From: Terana coerulea
Lineage: Eukaryota > Basidiomycota > Agaricomycetes > Polyporales > Phanerochaetaceae
Reading direction: 5' to 3'
NCBI GenBank assembly: GCA_024811115.1
Contig: JAKOGH010000042.1
Coordinates: 496,001-560,000 of the forward strand
DNA length: 64,000 bases
Both the position numbers and the translations under genes were made by a program. Of this stretch, positions 1 through 11,403 are shown piece after piece. The stretch's first letter is position 1. The number at the start of each line of letters is the position of its first letter. The notes beneath the pieces are model-generated. The model made no database searches and was not told where the DNA came from. It was given only the letters and a program-made list of their open reading frames with translations.

Positions 1-860
1 CTGGCATGCTGATAGGACAAAACAGCGGCCCTCTAGTGCGATGTGGTGCATAGTGTGTTGCCATACGGGGCGACCATCCACAGTAGGAGCACAGTATATT
101 TGAACACCTTTCGAATAATAGTGGGTGCGAACTACAAGGGTAGTGGATGTGAGCAGCCAGGCTTGGGAGCGATAGCATAGGAGAAATCGGCTCACGAAGT
201 GGCATATAGTTCTCCCTGTGAATGTCGGCTGTTAGCTGGGGTACTCTGGCCACCAAGACGGCTTACCAGCAGATAGTCGCCGACACCTTCGCTTTTACGA
301 GATGATCTTCGGCGGGCCGCTTGAAAGCTGCTTCGTGAACGATCAGCGTGGATGCATCCCCTTGGCCCCATATCACCCTTTCCATCGCTGTGGGGACCAA
401 TTTGCGATGTTTAGCAACGTAGCCCTGCGCCGGGTCAACGAAAACTGCGGTGCAGTACAGAGTTCCCAGGTCGCGCTCAATAACACCGACGACGAGGAAA
501 ACGTTCGTGTCTCGACTGATCTCCTCGATGCGCGAGACGGCATCAGAGTTGGGCACTTCGATTGCCGCGTTGTAGTATCGCAGATATTCGTCTCTGCCCG
601 CGGGCGAACGATCGCCTACGGTCACGCCAAATAGGCTGTACTTGGGATAACCGCCAATGCTACGTATATGTCAGCATACATATCACAGGCAAAGATACGG
701 GAATAATGACTCACAAAGCTTCGGGAAATACAGCAAATTGTGCCCCCTCCTCTGCTGCTTGGTGTGTAAAGCGCTGGAGCTTGTCCAAGGTAGCGGGCAG
801 AGAATACGCTGATGTGCATGTCTGCACCACAGAGGCACGGATGACATTCTTGGCGGACAT
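1..860 (-). CDS. Nitrilase (carbon-nitrogen hydrolase), 3' end beyond the window
   Basis: Nitrilases hydrolyse organic nitriles (or cyanide) to acids and ammonia with a Glu-Lys-Cys triad. All three regions are visible: the FPEAF segment carries the Glu, [12 protein letters not shown] the Lys, and ICWENYMPLLR the Cys. The trailing [12 protein letters not shown] is also characteristic of the NIT4/aliphatic nitrilase group. I join exons 860-715, 659-267, 215-196 and 131 to the left edge. The phases agree and each intron has GT-AG ends (GTGAGT, GTAAGC, GTGAGC donors). The start is the ATG before [12 protein letters not shown], where the family normally begins. A short TGG microsatellite lies directly upstream. 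The last part of the enzyme lies outside the window. Identification is firm; the exact substrate (nitrile, cyanide, beta-cyanoalanine) cannot be told from sequence. Confidence 0.9.
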
Positions 861-862
861 CT

Positions 863-879
863 TGGTGGTGGTGGTGGTG
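863..879. repeat. TGG/GGT microsatellite in nitrilase 5' leader
   Basis: About five and a half copies of a TGG unit lie immediately upstream of the nitrilase start codon, in its presumed 5' leader. On the minus strand this is a CCA run. Confidence 0.7.
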
Positions 880-1054
880 ACGGTGGCTAGACTTATGTTG
901 GGTGTATTCCTCAAGCCTTGGTAGGCGAGGCAAAAACCGGAAGACCCAGTCCAAACCCAGTCGCACGATACGATCACATGACACCAATATTGAGTACCTG
1001 AGTGCGAGCATTACGAAGGGGTGAGCTATGGTAGGTACAATAGAAATAGATCGC

Positions 1055-1922
1055 CTATTGCGTGCTAGAAAGAGGTTCAGAAGGTCGGGTGGGCAGCCAT
1101 TCCTTCGGGAAGTCCCTTATTGAGGGCCGCTTTCCTCCGCGGGCCCAGTTATGATCCCCCTTCCTTGCTTTCCGCGCTTTTGCCTCCAAATGCCGCGTAT
1201 CCAACGGCATGTCAGCGAAGGTATTCTTGGCATTCTGAAACCCAAGAATGAGTACCAGCAACCCAAAGATTCAAATGCGACTCACGTTAGCCTCCGCCAC
1301 CAGCCTGTCCAAAGCGTCACTAGCCCACTTGAGGTTCATTGCTGGTTCAGGGAAGTCTTCGCATGAGATTTTTATATAGCCGTGCTCGGCTGTGTCTTCT
1401 GTATGACCAATTCCAGAGTCACAGGGACGTTCAGGTGACCACCTCGGGCCTGCCAGCAGTTTGACCTTGTGCATGGCCGCGGCGTTCTTCAAAGGGAGGC
1501 GCGACACGGGAACTACGACGGTTCGCTTGCGCATGGCAGGATGCGCCTCTCCTCCGTATGAGATAGAGCGGACGACGAGTGGCTGCGACGGGGCCGGTGG
1601 TACGAAAGGCTTGCGGAATGCTGGGATGTTGTTGGCGACGTCCTATACAAATGTAGCGTGGCATGCTTAACTCACCTACGAGCTGTGGGACCTCATGCTC
1701 AATGAGCCTCATGTAGTACAGGAGCCGCCGTTGCTGCCTAACGTAGTCATGGCCAGCTGATGTGTTGTCTTCGTAGTCCTCCTTTTGTAGCACGATGTCC
1801 TCCTCCTCGGACGGGTCTGGTACCCACGCAGTTCTGCGTGCCATGGCGGAGGACGAGGCATGTAACTGCCTGCTGAAGCTGACATGTACCGCCCGCTGGG
1901 CTAACTTCGTAATACCGAACAT
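1055..1922 (-). CDS. RSM24: Mitochondrial small ribosomal subunit protein mS35 (Rsm24)
   Basis: A structural protein of the mitochondrial ribosome small subunit. Three exons (1922-1680, 1642-1286, 1234-1055) join in frame to give about 259 residues. The N-terminus MFGITKLAQRAVHVSFSRQL is a typical basic, amphipathic mitochondrial presequence, so I chose this ATG; the open frame continues upstream to position 1988 but only to a TTG. The family signature is in exon 2 (HKVKLLAGPRW, then GYIKISCEDFPEPAMN and LDRLVAEAN). Exon 3 carries the conserved C-terminal FADMPLDTRHLEAKA and FPKEWL. The first intron must use GTAGGT as donor for the frame to continue into DVANNIPAFRKPF. No frame break was seen. 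Confidence 0.87.
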
Positions 1923-2110
1923 CCTGGCAGATTGTCGTCGGATGGGGTAACGAAGAGTACGGTAGGTGGACGTTGGCGGCAAGTTCAAGTCGGCGGCGCT
2001 TCCTCACATATGCGTCTTCGATTCATCTGATTGCAATTCCCAGTCACACCTCTTTACACTGAGCGCGACGTAGCAAAGGCTGCGCCACATAGGTAGGTAC
2101 GCCATAGACC

Positions 2111-2888
2111 ATGGTCGTAAGTCCACCTAGTGCTCCATACTGCACTTGCTTGAGTATCTCATAGCACAATCGTAGCGCCTTCTACTGGAAATCAAAGCAG
2201 AGCTTGAGAACGTTACGGGTCTCGCTCCTGCGTCGGAAAGCAGCTATGAGTATTTCTTCCAGGTACATACATAACGTCGCAGCGCATCATACTACTGTAT
2301 ATCTTCTAAAGACGTTAGATTAGGTGAAATGCAACAGCTGTCACGAAGTCCATCCCAAATTTATTGGCATCAACCGCACAGTATGTAGTGCTCGATTCGC
2401 GTCACGTTTACATGAAGCTATACGCGATTATACAGGAGGAGAAGGAAGTTTCTGGTGGAAAGAATGCTACCGCTAACTTTGTTTGGCGATGTGGAATGTG
2501 CAAGCGTGAAAGTTCGGCGAAGTTCGAGAACAAATCCCCAACCAAGCCCTACACGGCCGAGGCCAACAGTCAGTTCGCGCCATTCCTGACAATTGAATGC
2601 CGAGGGTTGGAGTTTATCGGATTTGAACCAAGAGTAAGCAATGTCTTCTCACTAATGTTAAGTCAACTCATCAGAGACCGTCTAGGGTACGTGGAAATGC
2701 GTCGGTCTTGAGTCAGGTACCGCGTTCCCCGAGGTCGATCTGGATGAGGGGGAATGGGTCGACTACGACGAGAAAGTACGTCGTTGCCGGTACGGAGACT
2801 CAAGCCGTTGCTGATTTCCTTTCCTTCTATATAGGCTGCGCTACCGGTCGGGGTGTCCTCGGTCGAGAGCAGATGGATCAGAGCGTAA
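2111..2888 (+). CDS. CXXC zinc-binding protein, UPF0587/CZIB family
   Basis: A small cytosolic zinc-binding protein of the eukaryotic UPF0587 (DUF866, human CZIB/C1orf123) family; its cellular role is not settled. Six exons (2111-2116, 2176-2262, 2324-2380, 2436-2633, 2686-2775, 2835-2888) keep frame and encode 163 residues, the usual size. Two CXXC zinc ligand pairs are visible: CNSC in exon 3 and CGMC in exon 4. They are followed by the family motifs ECRGLEFIGFEPR and EGEWVDYDEK. Exon 1 holds only two codons (Met-Val), so gene callers may miss the true start. The acceptor before exon 5 must be the CTAG at 2685, because the nearer AG leaves an in-frame stop. No paralogue was seen in the window. 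Confidence 0.88.
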
Positions 2889-3059
2889 ACAACATATGGA
2901 GATGTGCATAAGAAATGGTACATTCGCCCGATGTCAGAGTCAGTGTTCATCATAACTAACACAGCTATCAGAATGTAGATTAGGGTATCAAATTACGGAT
3001 ATCATGGCACCTGGTATACAATGTTCGATACATCAATCGTGTCCGTTCAGAGTGGTACA

Positions 3060-5317
3060 CTAAATACCCCCAGTCTTTGTGGAAGGGGCGTCACTAGGGG
3101 GGAAGTCGGTCTGTTGTAATGGCGTATTGCTCTCTGAAGCAATATCAGAAGACTCCCTGACCTCCCCGTTCCCGTTCGGCTTCACATGGTGGGCATGGGC
3201 CTTCTCTGTTGAGCCTTCTTCTTGCCTAGAGCCGTCCGCCGATGTTCGACTACCAGATCTGTGAAGTGCTTGGCGCACAGCACCCGCCGTCTCGGCCACC
3301 TTCGCTTTTCCGGAGCTGACCACTTGCGCTTGCTTTTTCTTGAAGCGTGTGAGGTGTTCGATACTACACAGGTGATTAGCCTATGTCAAGAGATAGCGGC
3401 AACTCACTTACCCCCACAAGGCTGCTTCAGCTTTACTGATCTCCACCTTGTGCATATCTATGCCGCGTTCTTCTAGTATCGATAGAAAACGGCGGAAATG
3501 CTATAAAGTGTATCCATCGGTACTGCGCTAATACCGCTGGGCCTTCCATCACATACCTGAATAGAAGTTCTGAAAAAAAGAAAGGTAAATCAGCCTTGGG
3601 TGAATGCGAACATAGCCACGATCAAAGCACCCTACCTGTAATGACCTGATAGAGGGGATAGTTTATGTATAACTCCGTCCTTCACCGAAATAAGTCCTGC
3701 TGAGGTAACAAGCCCGCCACCGAGGAAAGAAGAATGTTGAAACGCTCCCGGGGCTAGTGTAAAATAAGACGGTCAAAGGCAAGCCGACGTAGCAAGAAAA
3801 TGCATACTCTTCATGCCGACAAAGATGTTGACTAGATGCACTATCAGCAATGGTTTCCCATGATTGACGATTACTCACAGTGGCTGTCCTGCAGCGAGTC
3901 AGCACGGTGCACTGCAAGCGAAGCGTACAATACTTACTGATACGTATATCCATGTGTCTTTCTGCAATGTCGCTCGCAACAGGCGTTCCAAAAAGACCAC
4001 GAGGCGTAAAGTTCCTCCAAAGCCATCTTTTGATACGACTTCCAGTCGGGGTGGGCTCTTCCGGGAGATAGTAGTGCAGTGTAGTGTTTTGTACAGCATC
4101 GACCGACGCGTGCGAACGACCAGGTGAATTTTCGAAACTCGTCCTGTGGTGGAGAACAGCTTCCTGCGCTTCGCCCATAGCCACGATGCCTCGCCCTCGG
4201 CCCGCATCCTTCCAATGTCCGGGAGTGGTATCGACGACTTCTCCATTCTTGGCCCATCGTAGCTTTCCTTCATTGTCGATCTGAACGAGATAATTCAGAC
4301 CTGTGAATGAAACCAGAAGTATTATTCCAGATCCACGAAATTATTTGTTATTACGCGACGCACGCTGTGACGGAGACAAGTAGCTGTCGAAGTCACGATG
4401 ACTGATTAGCGGCCGGATTCAAAGCCTGAAATTGTGAAAACAACACATACGCTATTCGCTGAAAGTTTTGTTAGAACATGGGAGATTGAGAGGTCGAGGT
4501 GCTTACCTCCTTCTCAAGCTGCTCCCTGGGGCACTCTTTGAGCGACAGGGTCTTAGCCTGGCCTTCATCAAGCCTAACACTTTGCGTAAACCGATGGCAC
4601 ACCCAGACTTCACCCAACGGGACCAACCATTGAAAAAATTCTCATCTGTGTCTTCTTGCTGCCAACGCCGATGATAATACTGTAACAGGTAGATTCGGAG
4701 TCAACCTAAGGGGCCCATGAAAGCCTGCGAACTCAATCACACACACCTTCACTGCATGGGTGCATGAGCATGACGTCTTAGCATATAGAATGTACCTCAC
4801 AATTTGCGCCATACCGATGTTTGCTGGGAGCTCATGTTGAGGAGCTTCCGGCGAATAGAGCTGACAGTACTCACCTATCCATGAGTTCCAGCCAGTGCTG
4901 AGTCTCGAGATATTTCTTGGCTGCCCCATTGTCTTCAATCCCCTGGTCTGCCAACATCTTGTTACCGTCTTGCAGCCGCATAGGCAAGGAATATCGCTCG
5001 CCGCCATCGTTCTCGTGGAGTGTTCTTGCCGTGCTGAGCAGCACCTCGCTCCAGCTGTAAGGATGGGTCTGTTAAGCACGCCGAAACCACGCAGTTTCAA
5101 GGCGCACCTTGAATCTTGTGTGAGTGACCAGGTCAGTCCAGAGAAGGTCCGTGCCAAGGTAGGAGGCTCGTTTCTTGGCTCTCCATGCCCGCTGTATCCT
5201 GATCGCTGCGTTCTCGCGCGCAAGCGTCTCGACGTCCTCGTCGGTGAGATGGGATTGCTTGTTGTCACGCAGCGACTCCCGAACAGCGTGGAAAGGCTGG
5301 CACGTCGGCGGGCTCAT
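3060..5317 (-). CDS. IQ calmodulin-binding-motif protein, fungal family, frame interrupted
   Basis: Member of a fungal family with one IQ motif near the N-terminus, expected to bind calmodulin; its function is otherwise uncertain. The IQ helix [17 protein letters not shown] lies at about residues 36-52. Conserved blocks follow in order: [86 protein letters not shown] and [11 protein letters not shown] low-complexity charged tail ends at 3060. About a dozen exons are needed, including microexons of 10 (3888-3879) and 13 bases (3569-3557). Three single-base shifts break the frame: near 4976-4985, at an A6 run (4633-4638) and at an A5 run (3990-3994), as read on the plus strand. Sequence conservation continues across each, so the gene was recently intact or the bases are miscalled. 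Confidence 0.75.
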
Positions 5318-5638
5318 TCGAACTGGTCGTCGGAGGTGGTGAGCTGGTTCTGTGTGTTACCATACCGGCTGGGCACAGCCAACTGGGAGAGGCTCTTACG
5401 TGCCGTTGATCAATGAACCATGTGTTAAAGTTTGCGATGATGTCATTGGCAACAGTGACTAGCTTTAGACGCAGCGTATGAAACAAAAGTGGGCATTATT
5501 CGAAGGATACATGGGTTGTAGCTTGGTAGTATATCTGCAATGAAATGTGTGCGTATAATCTCAACATGTGCATGTGGAACGGTATGGAGCATGGGATATC
5601 GAACAATGGGAAGCCAGAGCAAGAAAAGACACAAGGTT

Positions 5639-8600
5639 CTACTTGAATCCGTTGAATGTCCAGTCCGGCTGGAGCTCAAGGTATGGGTGGTTGCGTAGCT
5701 CTGCAGCGGTCGGACGTTTGTCAGGATCCCTGAGAGAATAAGAGTACGTCAGTTGAGCACGCCATGCAATAGACCGAGTGCTTACATGGCAAAACATTGC
5801 TGACGGAAATCGTCGGCGAGTGGCGACAGGATAACCTCCGAAGGAACAGGAGGCCCTTGTTTGGTTTGGTACAGCTGGCGCAGCGTTAGGCCCCACACAG
5901 ATAAACAAGGCACGAGAACGAACCTGGAGCAAAACTGCCATTGCTTCCTTCCCACTCCATGGCCGTTGGCCGGTCCACATTTCGAAGACGACGCAGCCCA
6001 CGCTCCAGATGTCGATCTTGGAGTTGTAGCCCTTCTTGTTTGCGTCAATCACCTCAGGAGCCATCCAGAACACGGTGCCTTGCATCGACGTGTAGGCACC
6101 GGCGATGTCGATATCATCCGTACGCCTAGATATGCCGAAATCCGAGATCTTGCAAATTCCCGTTGTCTCGACTAGAATGTTGTCGGCCTTGAGGTCCTGG
6201 AGTAATTGGTGAGATCTCTGAGTGCATTGCCACTGAAAGTAAACTTACTCGATGCAGGATACCCTTGGAGTGAAGGTACTCTAGACCGCCAAGAATCTGA
6301 CCGGTGAAAGACTTGGTAACCTCCTCGTCGAACTTGCCATGCTTTCGAAGACAACTCGCGATGGATCCACCGGGTACATACTCCAAGAAGCTAGAAAGCG
6401 CGTCAACAAGAGCAGATAACAGTTAACAAAGAACGACTCACATGCTCAAGAACGCCGGGGTCTCTTCGAAGCCAAGATACTGCACAATATGTGGGTGGTC
6501 GAGGTCCTTCAACGTCTCGCTCTCAAGCTTCAACGCCTCGACTACCGTGACCTGGCGAGTATCATCCTTGTCGCTTGCAGTCCGCGGGATTTCCACTTGC
6601 TTCACAGCAATCATCTCTCCTGTGGTCGCATTTAGCGCAAGATATACCCTTCCGTACGTCCCCTTCCCAATCATTTCTCCTCGTACCCAGCGGAATATCG
6701 CTATAGTAATGGAGTCAGAAGCTGAAAGTACAGGAACCTATTATAAACTCACGTTTAGCCGGACCTGGTGATGAATCGCTGGTCGGTAGCAATGACTGCT
6801 TGACGGCCTGGTCATGGGTCGGAACCTCTTCAAGTCGACTACCCCACAGCTTCGTGTTCCGCTTGCGCAACGCTGCACCGGTGTTGGCGGGTTCCACATG
6901 CGAAATGCGATCCAGTCGGCCCGCAGCGACGATTCGGATGGACTTCTTGTGACGGAACCGCCTCTCCGCAGCGGGTATGGGATTCGGCTCGGCAGACGTC
7001 GGAGAGGTGCCGCCAGAAGGCGCGTCGATCACAGGCTCGTCGACGTTATGGTCAGGGAAGTACTCATCCAGACGCTGCAGGACTTCTTCGGGAGGAGGAC
7101 GAGGTGCCCATGTGACGTCGAAGTTATTGTCGAATCGGCTCTGCCTTTGGTTCTTCAAACTCTTGCTCTTCGAGGACGAGGAAGAGCCGGTAGCCTTCCG
7201 ACGCGTTGGACGGGACTCAGGGATATAGTCGGGAAGTGGTGGGTAGCTAGACGGGGGCTGTCCAGAGTTGTCGCGAGGAGGGCCGGATCGCGAAGAGGAC
7301 GAGCTGTCGGTATCGATCGGAGGAAGGAGAGGCTTAGGAGCCTTCGCCCAGATGGTCCCACCGTCATCGCTCTCGGAATCATCATCAGAGCCGCGGAGTG
7401 AGCCCTGGTCGGCGGGCCGAACCAATCTGTTGAATGTAGACCGCGAGAAAGCGGTACTGCTATCGGGTGGAAGCATGCTTGAGGATGCTGGCTGCCTGGA
7501 CGCCACCAAAGTACCCGAGCCCGAACTCGACCCGGACACAGAGGCTTTCTCAAGCATCTTCATGACATCCTTGTAGTCTTCGCGTCGTATCGTGTTCTCA
7601 GAAGAAGAAGGCGTTTCATCCTCACGTACTGGAAGAGCGCCTGAAAGCGTACGCTGCACAGGCAGCGTCTCAGCCACCTTCGGCTCGAGAGGAGGTGTCC
7701 TACCACTAATCGGACTGCGAGGAGGAGTGCGTGGCACGCGAATGAGTGTCGAACCGTCGTATGGGTTGAGGGTGTCGGTCTGTCGATCATAGCGCGTGTG
7801 TGACGGATTGGGTCTTGGGCCGAAGGTAGTACCAGTGCTGTAGTAAGGCTCTTCTCGAGATGGCGTCGCGTAATGAGAAGACCCTGGTGATGGTCGGTAC
7901 GAAGGAGTCTCAGGGGAGTGGTTATCATGAGCATTCGGTGATAGAACAGAACGATTCTGCCACTGTGGAGAAGTTGTGGGACCATTGGACATGGAAGAGT
8001 TAGGTCGAGGATATGGCTCTGGCCCAGATGAAGTCGCCGGTGTGAGGTAGTTGGTAGACTGTTGGGGCGGAGGTGGAGGCGGTGGAGGCGGAACGGGAGG
8101 CATTGCAGGACGCGAAGGATAGTAAGGTAGTGTTGGCGAGACGATAGGGTTCCGTGGACCGTCGTAGGTTTTTGACATCATATAATCCATCGGCGATGGC
8201 TCATGATACGACGTGGAGACATTCTCACTATGGCTGGATCCGCTGGCAGCCAGCTGTTCCGTACCAGAGATTCCCGGTCTTGAAGGCATCGGCACGGGAG
8301 ACGCGCCTGGCCGAGATTTCCCTGGTTGCCCGCCTGAGGACGATGACGCATGCGCTTTGAAATGTCCACCGATGTCGCCCATGCTTTTCATGACCCGAGC
8401 GACTGTACGAGGAGGGGACTGCGGCATGGGAGGCTGGTTCTTAGGCCCCGCCTTGGTATATGAGCCAAAAAAGTACGTGGACGGAACTGCCTGCCCTGCT
8501 TGCCGCTTACTACGGGACTCACGGGCAGGAGGAGCCGGGGGCGGACGCGGAGGTAGGGTGAGGTTGAAAGGTGCAAATCCATGGTGGCGCGATGGAGAAG

Positions 8601-10360
8601 GACGAGGGTCTTGAGGAGTGGTAGGGCGTTGACTCACGTAGCTGCTTGACGGTCCATTTGGAGAGACCATCGTGTAGCCTTCTTCACGACGCCTGCTCTC
8701 ATCGTGCTGCGGCACCTTGGTACGCCGCGTAGCCTGCTCTTTCCGTAGAACATCCCTGCGGCGCAGCTTCTCGCGGTCCTCCTCTTTCTCTTCCTGCTCG
8801 CGACCAGCTCTGCGTCGCTGCATCGTATCCACTCCAAGATCGACCGGAGGCGGAGCAGCGTCCGACCCTGACCGAACATGTCCGGTGCCAATTGATCTCT
8901 GGAACCCGTCTTGCGACCTGTTAACATCTGGCGATGTTGCGGGCGGCGATATAAGGTTGCGAGGCCAGTCCGCGCGAGCGGTTTGGGCGTCGTGCGGCGG
9001 TCTGCTACGCTCGGGCGATACCAAGGTTCCCGGGGAGATCGGTGTAGCATGGCTTGGAGGAGATCTTGGCCTAGGAGGTAATGGTTGGCGCGGTGGCGCA
9101 GATGGCTCCCGAGGTAAACTCCGTACAGGGCGTCGAGGCTCGCGCTCCGTAAGTTCCAAATCATCCGAGACAGACGCTTCATAACCCGCGGATGTATCTG
9201 GGAGTATTCGTTCGCTCGCGGAGGACGCACTACCACGCCTTGATCTGGATGGCTTTCGGGGACGCAACGGAGGATAGTTGTTGGGAAGGACGGGAGGAGT
9301 AATGGTATGGACCGTGGGTGATGGTTCCGGCGGTAGCAACGGTTCATGTACAGCAGCTTGAGAATGAGACACCAACAGTTTGATCGAACCCCTCTCGTCC
9401 CCTCGCTCGCAGTACAACGCCCACAGCTGCTCGTCTGTCAGAGCTTGACTCATTGCAAATCGTCCTATTTCTGTGCGATAGATGGAGAATCGTTTCTGGT
9501 CATCGTCGGATATTTGCAGCTGTAGTTATGATTGATAGAATGCTCGTGTACATCATATTTGCACAACAGACAACTCACCTTGGCAAAGATCCGCTCACGT
9601 ATGAACGCTGCATCACAAGCACCAGTGACATCGACCGTGACCAAATGCTCCGCGTCGGTAGTAACCAGCAAGGTCACTCGTTCATGCGGGCTGCCACGAT
9701 TGCCACCTAGTCCACTGGGTTGCAATGAATACGACTCCGGCACAGATGTGGTGGGCGACTGGGCGGATGTGTGAAGGTTAATCAAAGTTTTCAATACGCG
9801 AGGAATTTTGAGTCACTTACGGTGGCTGGTCTTGCATTGTTGGAAGCGCGTCGCATATGTCCCGTTCTGGGCAGCTGGTTTCGAAACCGAGTGAACATGC
9901 CCATGGGTCGTGAAGTCGCACTTGGGGGAGTAAGGTCGCTAGCATCGGGGTACGGGACGATAACGGGCTCTTGTCGCAGGGTTCCTTCATTCGACAGATC
10001 ATCTGGATGGCTGCTTATTCCAGGAGTACTTGGTGGTGGGGTAGATGCAAACGCGCCAGAACTCGTGCTAGACGGCGAAGACAGAGCAGGATTTGATGGG
10101 TTGGAACGAGAGGATGGATAGGGCCTGGGCACCTCTGGCAAGTTGGTATTCAATGGAGGGGGAAATGGAGAGGACGGCGGATGGACTCTATCGGCGAATT
10201 GGGGATTAGATACGTCGGGATAGGTGTAGCCATCGTGAATGATATGCTCTTCGTTGCTGCTGCTGCTGCTAGAATCGGACCCAGGATTATTCACGACGAG
10301 AATGCGGGGACGTTGCACCTTGCGAGCCCTGGAAGTGGTCGATTTTGCCTCGTCTGACAT
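5639..10360 (-). CDS. BCK1: MAP kinase kinase kinase of the BCK1 type (cell-wall integrity pathway)
   Basis: Protein Ser/Thr kinase expected to relay signals from PKC to the MKK-SLT2 (cell-wall integrity) cascade. Eight exons (10360-9821, 9758-9579, 9519-6753, 6700-6442, 6390-6249, 6196-5924, 5874-5786, 5729-5639) keep frame and give 1446 residues with no break. The first ~900 residues are Ser/Pro-rich and disordered, with a run of consecutive prolines near 8070-8100 and a Ser run encoded near 10255. A short ordered segment (VTLLVTTDAEHLVTVDV through CERGDERGSIKLLV) resembles the N-terminal ubiquitin-like/RA-type domain of BCK1 relatives. The C-terminal kinase domain has the glycine loop GKGTYGRV, the Lys in IAVKQVE, HRDLKADN, DFG and WMAPEV. 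The C-terminus ends soon after the kinase domain, as in STE11/BCK1. Distinguishing BCK1 from other MAPKKKs rests on the long N-terminus and that segment. Confidence 0.88.
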
Positions 10361-11403
10361 GGCGACGATTAAGCTAAGTCAAGCTGACGAAAGCGAGACA
10401 ATGACTAGAGGCGGTCTGAAACTGCGGTCGAACTGCAGGCCACGGGACGAAGTATTCGTTGCAAACGACGTCCGACAGCAAAGCTCCTGCGCTGGAAGGG
10501 CAGCCAGCAGTCTCGAGGGCGAGATGGCAAGGAGATAGAAGGCCGCAGTAGGAGTGGGACAGCAAGTGTCGGCCAACGCGACCAGACGACGCCCAAAGCA
10601 GGCCAAGGGGCGTGCAAGGTGCTCAGGCGCCGGCGGATGCGTGTTACCACCGACTGGGCAAGCCCTCGGACACTCCGGCGACGGCCACTCCCCTTTCTCC
10701 CTTTTTTCCTCTGCACCCTCCGTTCTATTTTTCATTCTTTCTCGTGCACCCTCATATCGACTCCATCCCTAGCGCATCGCAATCGCTTCATCTTTCTTTT
10801 CGAATCGTCTGCCGTTCATGTCCACGCCCATGCACGGTCGCGGACGCGCCTATCATCCACACGCCATGGGCACGGTGCACGGCCACTCCGGACTCAGTCG
10901 AGATTTAAAATGAAGGTCCCCTGGAGCGACCGCGCAAGGCGTTCGTGAAGGCCTCAAGGCCACCACGCTTTTCATCCGATTCATTGTCGGCAACTACTCC
11001 GTCCGCGCGTTCGGCCTCTCAAAGCTACTGCCTGCTCTTCTGCCGTTCTTCCGACTGGCACAGTCACAAGACGCTTGTAAACTTACGTATCAACGACAGG
11101 GTCTATCCTCTTCAGACTGCTGTCAAAGGCTTGCACCGGTTCCTGCCAGAACATGGCCTCCCTTGTCCGACAGAACAAGACGGTTTACAATGTCCTGCAC
11201 TGCGCTTTGGATATGAACCACATCTGTCGGGATGGGGCACAGCGGGATGATCACTTGATGGTTGTCTGGTCGGAGTCTGACATCTCTTCCGCCGTTTGCG
11301 CTGCGAAATTGAAGGGTCTGATTCTGGTGTATTGGTACAACATATGGGGTAGAGTACATGTATGCGAATGAGGACGCTATGCGAAGCGATAAGTACAACA
11401 GAA
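10361..11403. other. Intergenic: BCK1 promoter/leader and GID8 3' side
   Basis: Gene-free 1.04 kb between two minus-strand genes. A pyrimidine-rich tract on the plus strand lies at about 10690-10800. Open frames of about 100 codons occur on both strands but overlap one another, lack family resemblance and have no convincing splice pattern. No RNA gene or repeat was recognised. Confidence 0.55.

Noticed and set aside
1923..1988. N-terminal extension of mS35
   Set aside because: The longer frame begins at TTG; the downstream ATG at 1922 starts a good mitochondrial presequence.
6814..7401. 195-codon plus-strand frame
   Set aside because: Antisense shadow of the Ser/Pro-rich BCK1 N-terminal exon.
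10612..10948. Overlapping 100-codon frames upstream of BCK1
   Set aside because: Mutually overlapping, low complexity, no splice or motif support; more likely a pyrimidine-rich leader region.
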